Source: CBDBCU01 sp965243185
GTDB taxonomy: Bacteria > Chloroflexota > Dehalococcoidia > Lucifugimonadales > UBA3495
NCBI GenBank assembly: GCA_965243185.1
Contig: OZ251531.1
Span: 1,922,001-1,986,000, forward strand
DNA: 64,000 bases
Direction of reading: 5' to 3'
The position numbers and the translations under genes are program-made. Below the pieces are notes generated by a model. That model made no database searches and was not told the origin of the DNA. It saw only the letters and a list, made by a program, of their open reading frames with translations. Below are positions 42,433-51,073 of this stretch, piece by piece (the stretch's first letter is position 1; the number at the start of each line of letters is the position of its first letter).

Positions 42433-43796
42433 TGCTGTTAGTCCTGGGATTGAATTACCGCACCGCGCCGTTGGAATTGCGGGAGCGGTTGACGGTGGAT
42501 GCGGCGGCCCTGCCGGCGGCGTTGGATGAGCTGAACCGGCGGGTGGCGCCGGGGGTTATTTTGTCCACCTGCAATCGGCTGGAGGTTTATACGCTGGCCG
42601 CGGACAAGGGGAGCGCGGCGGATTCGGGTAGGGATTTGCCGGGGCGGCTGCGGGATTTTGTCGCCGATTATTGGGGCGTGCCGGGTGAGGAATTGCGGCC
42701 GTATTGCTACGATTATGCGGAGCGGGAGTGCGTGCGGCATCTGTTCCGGGTAGCGAGCGGGCTGGATTCAATGGTGGTGGGCGAGTGGGAGATTTTGGGG
42801 CAGGTGCGGGCGGCCTTCAGCGCGGCCAGCGAGCGGGGCTATGTGCGGGGGCCGTTGTCGCGGCTGTTTCACCAGGCATTGCGTGCGGGACGGCGGGTAC
42901 ATCACGCGGCCGAGTTGGATTTGCAGGTGATGGGCAGCCGGCGGCGGTCGGTAAGTTTGGTCGGGGTGCAGTTGGCGCATCGTTTGCTGGGGGATTTGGC
43001 GGAGCGGCGGGTGCTGATAATCGGGGCGGGCGATGCCGGGCAGTTGACCGGGCGGGCCTTGGCGGCGGCCGGGGCGGAGAATCTGGTGGTAACGAATCGG
43101 ACTTATGACCGGGCGGAACGGCTGTCGGGAGAGTTGGGGGGAACGGCGGCGCCCTTTGAGCAGTTGTATCAGACTTTGGCGGAGTCGGATGCGGTCATCA
43201 GCACGACGGCATCGCCGGATTATCTGCTGCGGCGGGAGCCGGTGGCGGAGGTGATGGAACTGCGGGGCGGCCGGCCGCTGCTGCTGATTGATATTGCCGT
43301 CCCCCGGGATATTGAGCCGGCGGTGGGGCTGCTGGAAGGGGTGCGCCTGTGCGATATTGACGCTTTGCGGGCAGATTCGGAGGCGGATAACGCCGTCCTG
43401 AAGCCGGCGGCGGCCCGGGCGGAGGAATTAGTGGAGGAGGAGACGGGAAATTTCTGGGAGTGGTGGGAGTCGCTGGATACGATTTCGGCCATTGCGGCGC
43501 TGCGGAAAGGGGCGGAAAACATCCGGCGGGCCGAAGTGGAAAAGACGCTGCGGCGGATGCAGCGGCGGCAAAGCGGCGGCGCGGCGGCTGCGGATGGGGA
43601 TGATTCGTCTGGAGAAGGGCCGGGAATGGAGGAATTGGCGGCGCAGTTGGATGCGCTGACCGGGGCGTTGGTCAAGAAGCTGCTGCATTCGCCGACCGCG
43701 TATCTGCGGGCGGCTAAAGACCCGCTGCGGCAGCAGTTGATCGGGGAAGTGTTTGACCTGGAAGGCGACGGGGGACGGGATGGCCGCCGCCGCTGA
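42432..43796 (+). CDS. hemA: Glutamyl-tRNA reductase
   Basis: 454 residues. HemA reduces glutamyl-tRNA to glutamate-1-semialdehyde, the first committed step of C5-pathway tetrapyrrole synthesis. Landmarks: LGLNYRTAPLELRERL at the start, the active-site Cys47 in STCNRLEVY, FRVASGLDSMVVGEWEILGQ, NADPH-binding VLIIGAGDAGQLTGRAL, and a dimerisation tail with LTGALVKKLLHSPTAYLRAA. ATG 42432 overlaps the previous stop. hemL, which acts next, lies at the far end of the cluster. Confidence 0.95.
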   Translation: MLLVLGLNYRTAPLELRERLTVDAAALPAALDELNRRVAPGVILSTCNRLEVYTLAADKGSAADSGRDLPGRLRDFVADYWGVPGEELRPYCYDYAERECVRHLFRVASGLDSMVVGEWEILGQVRAAFSAASERGYVRGPLSRLFHQALRAGRRVHHAAELDLQVMGSRRRSVSLVGVQLAHRLLGDLAERRVLIIGAGDAGQLTGRALAAAGAENLVVTNRTYDRAERLSGELGGTAAPFEQLYQTLAESDAVISTTASPDYLLRREPVAEVMELRGGRPLLLIDIAVPRDIEPAVGLLEGVRLCDIDALRADSEADNAVLKPAAARAEELVEEETGNFWEWWESLDTISAIAALRKGAENIRRAEVEKTLRRMQRRQSGGAAAADGDDSSGEGPGMEELAAQLDALTGALVKKLLHSPTAYLRAAKDPLRQQLIGEVFDLEGDGGRDGRRR

Positions 43797-44742
43797 CCGG
43801 GAAAGCGGCGGTTACTCCGCCGGGATAGCCACCAGCCAAGTAGTACGGGTAGGCACCCGGGGGAGCAGTCTGGCGCGGCGGCAGACGGACTTGGTTCTGG
43901 AGAAGCTGCGGCGCTGGCATCCGGAGGTGGAATTTCAGGTCGTTGCGGTTACTACCCAGGGGGATGCCCACGCGGCGGCGCCGTTGGCCGGGATGGGGCT
44001 GGGCGTGTTTGTGCGGGAAATTGAGCAGCAGTTGCTTTCCGGGCAGTTGGATTTGGCGGTGCATAGCCTGAAGGATTTGCCGACGCGACTGCCGGAGGGG
44101 TTGGCTTTGGGGGCGCTACTGCCTCGGGAGGATGCGCGGGATGTATTGGTGAATGTTTGGAATTGCCCGTTGGCGGAACTGCCGGCGGGGGCGCGCATCG
44201 GCACAAGCAGCCCGCGCCGTCAAGGGCAATTGCTGCACTACCGGCCGGATTTGACGGTGGTGCCGCTACGGGGAAGCGTGGAGACGCGGCTGCGGAAGGC
44301 CGGCGGCGATGAGTGCGAAGGGGCGATACTGGCAGCAGCCGGGTTGAGTCGGTTGGGCTTGGCCGGCGGCGTTGCCGAGTATTTGTCGCCGCAGCAGTTC
44401 ACGCCGCCGCCGGGGCAAGGCGTCCTGGCGGTGGAGATACGGGCGGCGGATGACCGGATGCAGGAATTGCTGCGGGAAGTGGATGATGACGCAACGCGGG
44501 CGGCGGCGACAGCAGAACGGTCCTTTCTGGAGCTACTGGGCGGCGGCTGCCAAGTTCCGGTGGGGGCGTACGCCCAGTCGGAAGGGGGTTTGCTGACGCT
44601 AACGGCGTTTTTGGGGACGGCGGACGGACGGCAAGCGTTTTGGGGGAAGGTACGGGGGCCGGCGCATAATCCGCAGGAATTGGCGGCGGCGGCGCATTTG
44701 ACGCTGGCCGAGCAGGGCGGCGGGGAGTTGGTGGGGGGATAA
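43780..44742 (+). CDS. hemC: Hydroxymethylbilane synthase (porphobilinogen deaminase)
   Basis: 320 residues. HemC joins four porphobilinogens into hydroxymethylbilane using a dipyrromethane cofactor attached to a Cys, seen here in LLGGGCQVPVGAYAQ. Other landmarks are VGTRGSSLARRQTDLV, VHSLKDLPTRLPEGL, IGTSSPRRQGQLLHYRPDL and PPPGQGVLAVE. ATG 43780 lies inside the end of hemA, 17 nt before its end. A hicBA remnant and restriction genes follow immediately, separating it from hemD, its usual neighbour. Confidence 0.95.
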   Translation: MAAAADRESGGYSAGIATSQVVRVGTRGSSLARRQTDLVLEKLRRWHPEVEFQVVAVTTQGDAHAAAPLAGMGLGVFVREIEQQLLSGQLDLAVHSLKDLPTRLPEGLALGALLPREDARDVLVNVWNCPLAELPAGARIGTSSPRRQGQLLHYRPDLTVVPLRGSVETRLRKAGGDECEGAILAAAGLSRLGLAGGVAEYLSPQQFTPPPGQGVLAVEIRAADDRMQELLREVDDDATRAAATAERSFLELLGGGCQVPVGAYAQSEGGLLTLTAFLGTADGRQAFWGKVRGPAHNPQELAAAAHLTLAEQGGGELVGG

Positions 44743-44766
44743 GCCGATAATCGGGAGGTATCCGCT

Positions 44767-44994
44767 ATGGGACGCTATCGCTATAGCGTGGTGATTGAGT
44801 GGGATCCGATGGAGGAGGTTTTCACGGCCAGCGTGCCGGCTTTGTCGGTTGCTACTTACGGTGATACCCGGGCCGAGGCGATGGCAATGGTGAAGGAGGC
44901 GATTGAGGTAACGGTTGAGGGTCTGCGGGCGGTGGGGCAGCCGGTGCCGACGGGAGACGGGGAAGCTATAGCGGTTCTGGAAGTAGAAGTATGA
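44767..44994 (+). CDS. hicB: HicB-type antitoxin (short form)
   Basis: 75 residues, the usual HicB length: YRYSVVIEWDPMEEVFTASV, PALSVATYGDTRAEAMAMVK, and EAIEVTVEGLRAVGQPVPTG. This form lacks the N-terminal domain of the copies at 25.5 and 26.5 kb, so it belongs to a different branch. Its TGA overlaps the ATG of the following, broken hicA (ATGA). If the toxin is dead, this may now act only as an orphan regulator. Confidence 0.85.
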   Translation: MGRYRYSVVIEWDPMEEVFTASVPALSVATYGDTRAEAMAMVKEAIEVTVEGLRAVGQPVPTGDGEAIAVLEVEV

Positions 44995-45219
44995 GCCGGT
45001 TGCCCCGGATAACCGGGCGTGAAGCGTTGCGGGCTTTGGAGAGGGCGGGGTTTAATCTGGTAAGAATCCGGGGCAGTCATCATTATGGAACATAGTGCCG
45101 ACCCTACCCGGCGGGCTACGGTGCCAATACACGGCAACCGGGTGATTAACCTGCCGGTTATGCGAAGCATATTGAGAACTTCCGGGCTGTCGGTGGGGGA
45201 GTTTCGGCGGTATTTATAG
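44991..45219 (+). pseudogene. hicA: Frameshifted HicA toxin
   Basis: The frame from ATG 44991 reads SRLPRITGREALRALERAGF then RIRGSHHYGT and stops at 45095. The adjacent frame from 45085 completes the family pattern: EHSADPTRRATVPIHGNRVI, then NLPVMRSILRTSGLSVGEFR, to a stop at 45219. A one-base change near 45083 after the catalytic GSH would join them into a normal HicA of about 75 residues. Confidence 0.75.
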
Positions 45220-45257
45220 AGTTTTCCCGGCTAGTTGGCGGGGGTGTAAGGCGAGTT

Positions 45258-46250
45258 GTGAAAAATTTTCCGATACCACGGTTGGATAGGAATCCGGAAC
45301 TGGCGGCGGCGCTGGGGAAGCATTGCCGGCTCCGGGCGGGTGAAGTTTGGATTGACCCGGCGGGCAAACACCGGGTTGGCTGCGGAGATGCGGCTGATGG
45401 GCCGGCGGTGGCTGATTTTATGGGTGGAGCGCGGGCGGTTCTGGCAATTCAAGACCCGCCCTATAACTTGGCGGCCTTTGGGACGGTGGGAGAGGATTCT
45501 TATATTGACTGGTGCCGCCGTTGGGTGGAGACTACCGAGAGGGCAACGGCGGAAAGCGGCAGTCTTTATGTTTGGCTGGGGGCGGACCAGAATAAGGGGT
45601 TTCAACCGCTGCCGGAGTTTATGCTGCTGATGCGGGAAACCCCTTTCCAGAGTCGCAGCCTCATCACTATGCGGAATCAGCGCGGTTACGGGACACAAAA
45701 GAACTGGATGGCAGTTCGGCAGGAGTTGCTTTACTATACCAAGGGGGAACCGGTTTTTAACGCCGCTGCCGAATATACCGATATTCCCCGCATCCTGCGC
45801 GGCTATTACAAGGCAGTGGGGGATAAGGTTACGGAGAACGGGGAACGCAGCAAGTCGGAAAACCTGCGGGCCGGCAATGTGTGGGTGGATGTGCAGCAGG
45901 TTTTTTATCGGATGGAGGAGAATGTCAACGGGTGCTACGCGCAAAAGCCGTTGAAAAGCTGCCAGCGCATTATTGATGCCAGTTCCACGGCGGGGGATTT
46001 GGTTATTGACTTCTTTGCCCATTCCGGGACTACCCTGCTGGCGGCGGAACTGCTGAACCGGAAGTGCTATACTCTGGACTGCAACCCGGTTTATGCCGAG
46101 ATAGCTATTCGGCGGCTGGAGCATTTCCGGCAAACCGGCAAATCGGGCTGGCAGAACAGCAATCCCTTTGAGCGGGAAATGGTATCGGACCCGGAGCTGC
46201 GGGATTTGCTGGAACTGGATGCGGCGGACCAGCAAGCGGCGCTGTTTTAA
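45258..46250 (+). CDS. Type II DNA methyltransferase, beta class
   Basis: 330 residues, GTG start. Motif IV is IQDPPYNLAAFG near residue 69 and motif I VIDFFAHSGTTLLAAELLNR near 252, an order (IV before I) typical of beta-class N6-adenine or N4-cytosine methylases. DPPY favours adenine. The middle contains SLYVWLGADQNKGF and the region for target recognition. The nuclease candidate starts 9 nt after its stop. This pair separates hemC from cobA-hemD. Confidence 0.9.
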   Translation: MKNFPIPRLDRNPELAAALGKHCRLRAGEVWIDPAGKHRVGCGDAADGPAVADFMGGARAVLAIQDPPYNLAAFGTVGEDSYIDWCRRWVETTERATAESGSLYVWLGADQNKGFQPLPEFMLLMRETPFQSRSLITMRNQRGYGTQKNWMAVRQELLYYTKGEPVFNAAAEYTDIPRILRGYYKAVGDKVTENGERSKSENLRAGNVWVDVQQVFYRMEENVNGCYAQKPLKSCQRIIDASSTAGDLVIDFFAHSGTTLLAAELLNRKCYTLDCNPVYAEIAIRRLEHFRQTGKSGWQNSNPFEREMVSDPELRDLLELDAADQQAALF

Positions 46251-46259
46251 GGGGGTAAA

Positions 46260-46988
46260 GTGGAGGAACTGCGGCGGGAATTGCAAGCTCTGGTGGAGCG
46301 GCTGGATGACCCGGATGAGTTCAGGAATATCCTGGACAGCTTGGTGTCGGTTTATCCGTTCAGCGAGTTTGAGTATATGATTTCCCATCTGCTGGCGGCG
46401 GGCAAGCTGACCATTGAGGAGTATTATGAAATTCGGGAGGGTTATATCCAGCGCAACCTTTACCTGTATCTGTTTGAGATAAGCGCGCCGCGGGGTTTCG
46501 GGGAAAGGTGGGCGCACGGCCACTTGAAGGAGTTGGTGCCCAACCTACTGCGGCCCAGCCGGCAACTGGACGCCGACTATTCGGGGCAGTACGATTTCTG
46601 GTTGCCGCCGAATATCCGCATCGAGGTGAAGGCGTCGCGGGCGGTGGAGTTTAACAGCAACGAACCCTTGTATATCAAGGCATTGTCGTCCAACTCCCAA
46701 TTGCCCTTTGATATGAACTTTCAGCAAATCAAGCCGCGCTTTTGCGATGTCTTGGTTTGGGTGGCGGCTTGGCGGGATGTTATCAGGTATTGGGTTATTC
46801 CCTCTTTTGAGGTGGAGAATAATCCTTATTATTCCGCGGGGCAGCACCGGGGTAATGTGGGCGAGGGGCAACTGCATCTCAACCGGGATAACATCGCAGA
46901 GTTCGACCGGTATCTGGCACGGTCTAACGAATTGGAGCGGGAAATAAGGGCGGCTTATGCGGTGGAACGACGGGCGCGGAGCAATTGA
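46260..46988 (+). CDS. Putative type II restriction endonuclease (PD-(D/E)XK)
   Basis: 242 residues, GTG start with AAGGGGGT just upstream. The core YDFWLPPNIRIEVKASRAVE has D..ExK of the PD-(D/E)XK nuclease fold at about residues 103-125. The N-terminal region is helical (ELRRELQALVERLDDPDEFR). The C-terminal part includes RFCDVLVWVAAWRDVIRYWV, consistent with the nuclease core. Its position directly after a type II methyltransferase is the strongest support for a restriction role. No close named relative is recognised. Confidence 0.75.
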   Translation: MEELRRELQALVERLDDPDEFRNILDSLVSVYPFSEFEYMISHLLAAGKLTIEEYYEIREGYIQRNLYLYLFEISAPRGFGERWAHGHLKELVPNLLRPSRQLDADYSGQYDFWLPPNIRIEVKASRAVEFNSNEPLYIKALSSNSQLPFDMNFQQIKPRFCDVLVWVAAWRDVIRYWVIPSFEVENNPYYSAGQHRGNVGEGQLHLNRDNIAEFDRYLARSNELEREIRAAYAVERRARSN

Positions 46989-47099
46989 AAATCCGATAGA
47001 AATCAAGTAGGGTTCCCTTACTTTCAGGATTTTGCCGTCCAGCAACAGATTTGAGTCGAGTGGGAAGTTCTGAAGGCAAAGGGAACTTGGGAGAGCATT

Positions 47100-48647
47100 T
47101 TGGCGGGGAAAGTTTTTTTGGTGGGGGCGGGGCCCGGGGAGCCGGGGTTGATTACGGTTAAGGGTTTGCGCGGTCTGGAGCAGGCGGATGTCGTGGTTTA
47201 TGACCGGTTGCTGGACCCGGCGTTGCTGACGGCAGCTCGGGCCGCTGCCGAGTTGGTGTTTGTGGGCAAGGAGCGGGGGCGGCAGGCGTTGACCCAAGGG
47301 GAAATCAATGAGCTGCTGGCGGCCCGGGCGGCGGCCGGAGCGACGGTAGTACGGTTGAAGGGCGGCGACCCGTTTGTTTTGGGACGGGGCGGTGAGGAGG
47401 CGCAGTTCCTGGCGCAAAAGGGTATTCCCTTTGAGGTGGTGCCGGGGGTTACGGCGGCCGTGGCGGCGGCGGCCTATGCCGGGATTCCGGTTACGCAGCG
47501 GGGGATGGCTACCGGCTTTACGGTGGTCAGCGGCAGCGAGGATCCGGCGAAAGGGGAGTCGGCCGTGGATTGGGCGGCTTTGGCCCGCAGCGGCGGCACT
47601 TTGGTGGTATTGATGGGCTGGGCGGCGCTGCAATCCATTCTGGAACGGCTGCACGGGGAGGGAATGGCGGCGGATACGCCGGTGGCTTTGGTGCAGTGGG
47701 GAACTTGGGTCAAGCAGCGGACGATAGTCGGCACTTTGGCGGATGCGGCGGAACGGGGACGAGCGGCCGGGTTGACGGCGCCGGTAGTGACAGTTATCGG
47801 GCCGGTTGTCAAGCTGCGGGAGGAACTGGGCTGGTTTGACCGGCGGCCGCTGTTCGGCAAGCGGGTACTGATAACCCGTTCCCGGACGCAAGGCTCGCGG
47901 CTGCGGGAATTGCTGGCGGCGCAGGGGGCGGCGCCGCTGGAGCTGCCGACCATTGAAATTGCGCCGTTGGCGGATTATAACGAACTGGACGCGGCTTTGG
48001 GGCGGTATGGACTGCTGCCGGTAGAAACGCCCTTTGGGAAAATCAGCAACTATTGGCTGATTTTCGCCAGCGTCAATGCGGTGGAAGCGGTGTTCGACCG
48101 GTTGGAGTTGGCGGGGCAGGATGCCCGGGCCTTGGCCGGGGCAACCATCGGGGCAATCGGGCCGGCCACGGCGGCGGCCTTGGCCCGGCAAGGCATTCAG
48201 GCGGACTTTGTGCCGCAAACTTCGGTCTCGGAGTTGGCGGTGTCCGAACTGGCCGGGCGGGAATGGAACGGGCTGCCGGTATTGCTGCCGGGGGCGGACA
48301 TCGGGCGGGAAGTTTTAGCCGAGGGATTGGCGGCCCAAGGAGCGCGAGTGGAGCGGGTAGCGGCCTATCGGACGGTGCGCCCGGCCGGGGTCGGTGCGGA
48401 AGCCCGGCGGCTTTTGGCCGAGGGAGTGGATGCAGTAACCTTTACCAGTTCCTCGACGGTACGGAACTTGCTGGCGGTTCTGGAAGGGGATACGGCGGCA
48501 TTAGCAGCGGCGGTGATTGCCTGCATCGGGCCGGTAACGGCAGGGACGGCGCGAGAATTGGGGCTGCGGGTAGATTTGACGGCGGCAGAGCCTACGGTTG
48601 AGGGATTGGCGGCGGTTTTGACGGAGCATTTCGGGGGGACGGGTTAA
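47100..48647 (+). CDS. cobA-hemD: Uroporphyrinogen-III C-methyltransferase fused to uroporphyrinogen-III synthase
   Basis: 515 residues, TTG start with GGGAGAG upstream. Residues 1 to about 245 are SUMT: GKVFLVGAGPGEPGLITVKG, ADVVVYDRLLDPALL, VVRLKGGDPFVLGRGGEEAQ, GIPVTQRG. From about 255 the chain is HemD (FGKRVLITRSRTQGSRLRELL .. AVTFTSSSTVRNLLAVLEG .. IACIGPVTAGTARELGL). HemD closes and rearranges hydroxymethylbilane to uroporphyrinogen III, and CobA methylates it to precorrin-2 for the Met8-type enzyme at 41680. The fusion is common in Chloroflexota and Firmicutes. A spacer of about 50 residues after LDAALGRYG looks inserted relative to short forms. Confidence 0.93.
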   Translation: MAGKVFLVGAGPGEPGLITVKGLRGLEQADVVVYDRLLDPALLTAARAAAELVFVGKERGRQALTQGEINELLAARAAAGATVVRLKGGDPFVLGRGGEEAQFLAQKGIPFEVVPGVTAAVAAAAYAGIPVTQRGMATGFTVVSGSEDPAKGESAVDWAALARSGGTLVVLMGWAALQSILERLHGEGMAADTPVALVQWGTWVKQRTIVGTLADAAERGRAAGLTAPVVTVIGPVVKLREELGWFDRRPLFGKRVLITRSRTQGSRLRELLAAQGAAPLELPTIEIAPLADYNELDAALGRYGLLPVETPFGKISNYWLIFASVNAVEAVFDRLELAGQDARALAGATIGAIGPATAAALARQGIQADFVPQTSVSELAVSELAGREWNGLPVLLPGADIGREVLAEGLAAQGARVERVAAYRTVRPAGVGAEARRLLAEGVDAVTFTSSSTVRNLLAVLEGDTAALAAAVIACIGPVTAGTARELGLRVDLTAAEPTVEGLAAVLTEHFGGTG

Positions 48648-48669
48648 ACCGGTATGGGAATGTTGCCGG

Positions 48670-48699
48670 TTGACAGTTAGCGGGGGGATAGGGTATTTT
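48670..48699 (+). promoter_or_regulatory. Candidate promoter of hemB
   Basis: TTGACA at 48670-48675, an 18-nt spacer and TATTTT at 48694-48699, about 75 nt before the hemB ATG. It may be needed because foreign genes split the cluster upstream. Confidence 0.5.
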
Positions 48700-48774
48700 A
48701 CGGATTAGGCAAGGGGGTGGGGGTAAGGGTTGATGGACGGGATAACGGTTAAGCCGGGAAAGGGAGATTAGGCG

Positions 48775-49758
48775 ATGCTCGGTTTTCCGGAGACGCGGCT
48801 GCGGCGGGCGCGGGAATCGGCGGCGGTACGGGCGTTGACCCGGGAAACCCGGCTGTCCGCCGCCAACTTTATCTATCCGCTGTTCGTAACCCACGGGCAA
48901 GGCGTAAGGCAGCCCATTGACCCGATGCCCGGGTGCTACCAGTGGTCGCTGGATTTGCTGGCCGCGGAAATTGCCGAAGTAGTGGAGTTGGGGTTGCCGG
49001 GAGTATTGCTGTTCGGTTTGCCGGAGTCGAAAGACGGGGTCGGCAGCGGGGCCTATGACCCGGAGGGGATTATTCAGGAAGCGATACGGGTAGTCAAGGC
49101 GGCCGCGCCGGAGCTGCTGGTCATCGGGGATGTGTGCCTGTGCGAATATACCGACCACGGGCATTGCGGAGTGATTGATGGGGGGCGGATTGACAACGAC
49201 CGGACGCTGGAACTGCTGGCGCGCACGGCGTTGGCCCAGGTACAAGCCGGGGCCGATATGGTCGCGCCCTCGGCAATGATGGATGGGCAGGTGCGGGCAA
49301 TTCGGGAAACCCTGGATGCTGCGGGTTATGAGCAGACGCCGATAATGGGCTATGCCGCCAAGTATGCGTCGGCTTTTTACGGGCCTTTTCGGGTGGCGGC
49401 GGATTCGACGCCGCAGTTCGGCGACCGGCGCAGTTACCAGATGGATCCGGCAAATCGGCGGATGGCGATGCGGGAAATCGCGAGCGATATTGCCGAGGGC
49501 GCGGACATCGTGATGGTTAAGCCGGCCTTGGCGTATATGGATGTGGTGCGGCAGGCGCGGGAGCGGTTTGACCATCCGTTGGCCGTCTATAATGTGAGCG
49601 GCGAGTTTGCCATGGTAAAGGGGGCGGCGCAACAGGGCTGGATTGACGAGCGGGCGGTAACTTTGGAATTGCTGACCGGGCTGCGGCGGGCGGGAGCGGA
49701 TATTATCATCAGCTACCACGCCAAGGAAGCGGCCCGATGGCTGCGGGAAATGGAGTAG
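48775..49758 (+). CDS. hemB: Delta-aminolevulinic acid dehydratase (porphobilinogen synthase)
   Basis: 327 residues. HemB condenses two 5-aminolevulinates to porphobilinogen. The zinc-binding Cys cluster is present (VCLCEYTDHGHCG), so this is a zinc-dependent form. The two Lys residues are in GYAAKYASAFYGPF and DIVMVKPALAYMDVV. FVTHGQGVRQPIDPMPGCYQ and YHAKEAARWL are typical ends. It starts after an AAAGGGAG site. The two genes that follow (49763 and 50336) separate it from hemL. Confidence 0.95.
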   Translation: MLGFPETRLRRARESAAVRALTRETRLSAANFIYPLFVTHGQGVRQPIDPMPGCYQWSLDLLAAEIAEVVELGLPGVLLFGLPESKDGVGSGAYDPEGIIQEAIRVVKAAAPELLVIGDVCLCEYTDHGHCGVIDGGRIDNDRTLELLARTALAQVQAGADMVAPSAMMDGQVRAIRETLDAAGYEQTPIMGYAAKYASAFYGPFRVAADSTPQFGDRRSYQMDPANRRMAMREIASDIAEGADIVMVKPALAYMDVVRQARERFDHPLAVYNVSGEFAMVKGAAQQGWIDERAVTLELLTGLRRAGADIIISYHAKEAARWLREME

Positions 49759-49762
49759 CCTT

Positions 49763-50335
49763 ATGCTGACCGCGCAGAGCGCCGGTTACCTGGCCGAGCA
49801 GCACGTATTCAACGAACTGCTGAAGCGGGGGATGTCCGTCTATAAGCCGCTGGTACATTCGGGGCTGAACGGGCTGGCGCGGCTGGAGGACGGGCGGGTG
49901 CTCGAATTGGAGATTTTGTCGGTAGGCGGCTTGGGCGGCAAGGATTTGGGCTGGTTTCAGATTGCCGAGTTTCAGCCCAAGCCGAACCTGTTCATCTTGT
50001 GCCTGAACTTTGTGGACGATAGTGTCGCGGAGACCTGGGTGTTTCCCTCGGCGGTGTATCATGCCTATGCCACCGGGGAAACCAGCAAGAGCCGGGCTCG
50101 GGATTTGCGGATGCAGAGCGGGATGCGAAAGTACGGCAAGCCGCTGACCGAGCATTTGGCTTGGTTCCGGAATCGCTGGGCGTTAATCACGGACTATGAC
50201 CGCTATCAGCGGTTTGGGGAGTTGGCGGATATGCAGGCGGCGAAAGAAGCTTTCGAGCAGAAAGGTGAGGAGGCGGGAGATTGGGAGCAGTATGCGTGGT
50301 CGGTTGCGGCGGAGACGGGGGAGCTGAAAGATTAG
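49763..50335 (+). CDS. Hypothetical protein with a degenerate nuclease-like fold
   Basis: 190 residues, starting 4 nt after the hemB stop. The opening GYLAEQHVFNELLKRGMSVY then LARLEDGRVLELEILSVGG resembles the DUF4365/PD-(D/E)XK layout, in which a helix with a Glu precedes D..(E/Q)xK. The acidic-lysine triad is not intact: where ExK or QVK is expected the chain reads ELEIL. The C-terminal half is helical and charged. No function is assigned. The fold guess is based on pattern only. Confidence 0.6.
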   Translation: MLTAQSAGYLAEQHVFNELLKRGMSVYKPLVHSGLNGLARLEDGRVLELEILSVGGLGGKDLGWFQIAEFQPKPNLFILCLNFVDDSVAETWVFPSAVYHAYATGETSKSRARDLRMQSGMRKYGKPLTEHLAWFRNRWALITDYDRYQRFGELADMQAAKEAFEQKGEEAGDWEQYAWSVAAETGELKD

Positions 50336-51073
50336 ATGTTTTTCCGCCGCGCTCCCGACCCCATTCCCGACGGCGTTACTTTGCTGCATAACTTGACGCC
50401 GGCGCGCTGGATTGAGGAGGAGTTGCAATCTCCTTGGTCGAGCGCCGGAGTGCTTTTGAGCGCGCTGCTGCCCCGGGGATTCCCGGCTTACGCCCGCATC
50501 TTTCATCCCGCCACTGACCGGGAGGAAAACCGGTCAGTGCGCTGGGCGACCATAGCGGCTTGGAACGGAGCCACGGTTCATCCGCAAATGCAGTTCGGGA
50601 AAATCGCCAATCTGCCCGCTCCTTACCAGCCGGATTGGGGGCATCCGCCGGAGCCAGGCCGTTTGCCGGCCGCGGAACTGCATACTTTGACGCAGTTGCT
50701 GGTCGATTTCACGGCAACGCCGGATCGCTGCTATTGGTGTCTCTGGGATGGCTACGGCTTTTTCCATTCGACCAGTTACCGCAAAACACCGCGCGTCCGT
50801 ACTGCGGGACGGGATTACCTGCTGTTTCAGAGCAGTATGGCAGCCGCCGGGGCGCTGGGTGTTGTCGGCACCGGTTGGTGGGGACAGTCGCCAAATCTGT
50901 GGTGGCCGGCCGACCGGGCGTGGTGCGTTGCCACCGAAATTGACTTGTACGATACCTATGTCGGCGGCAGCGCAGGCTGCATCGCCAGGATTCTGCAATG
51001 CCCCGACTTGGAAGCATTGCCCACAACTATTGAAACCCGGGTTGACGCCGGGGCGGATGTTATCAATGCCTGA
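50336..51073 (+). CDS. Conserved hypothetical protein between hemB and hemL
   Basis: 245 residues. The ATG follows directly on the previous stop codon (TAGATG), and its end overlaps hemL by 8 nt, so it is coupled on both sides. Distinctive segments, ARWIEEELQSPWSSAGVLLS, FPAYARIFHPA, CYWCLWDGYGFF, QSPNLWWPADRAWCVATEID and LYDTYVGGSAG, recall a family of uncharacterised proteins common in Actinobacteria. It is rich in Trp. The function is unknown; nothing ties it to porphyrins except position. Confidence 0.7.
   Translation: MFFRRAPDPIPDGVTLLHNLTPARWIEEELQSPWSSAGVLLSALLPRGFPAYARIFHPATDREENRSVRWATIAAWNGATVHPQMQFGKIANLPAPYQPDWGHPPEPGRLPAAELHTLTQLLVDFTATPDRCYWCLWDGYGFFHSTSYRKTPRVRTAGRDYLLFQSSMAAAGALGVVGTGWWGQSPNLWWPADRAWCVATEIDLYDTYVGGSAGCIARILQCPDLEALPTTIETRVDAGADVINA

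Noticed and set aside
46545..48218. 557-residue minus-strand frame
   Set aside because: Antisense to cobA-hemD; Arg/Pro/Gln-rich sequence with no domain.
50748..51065. N-terminal extension of hemL upstream of 51066
   Set aside because: It overlaps the preceding coupled gene in another frame, and the family starts at the ATG at 51066.
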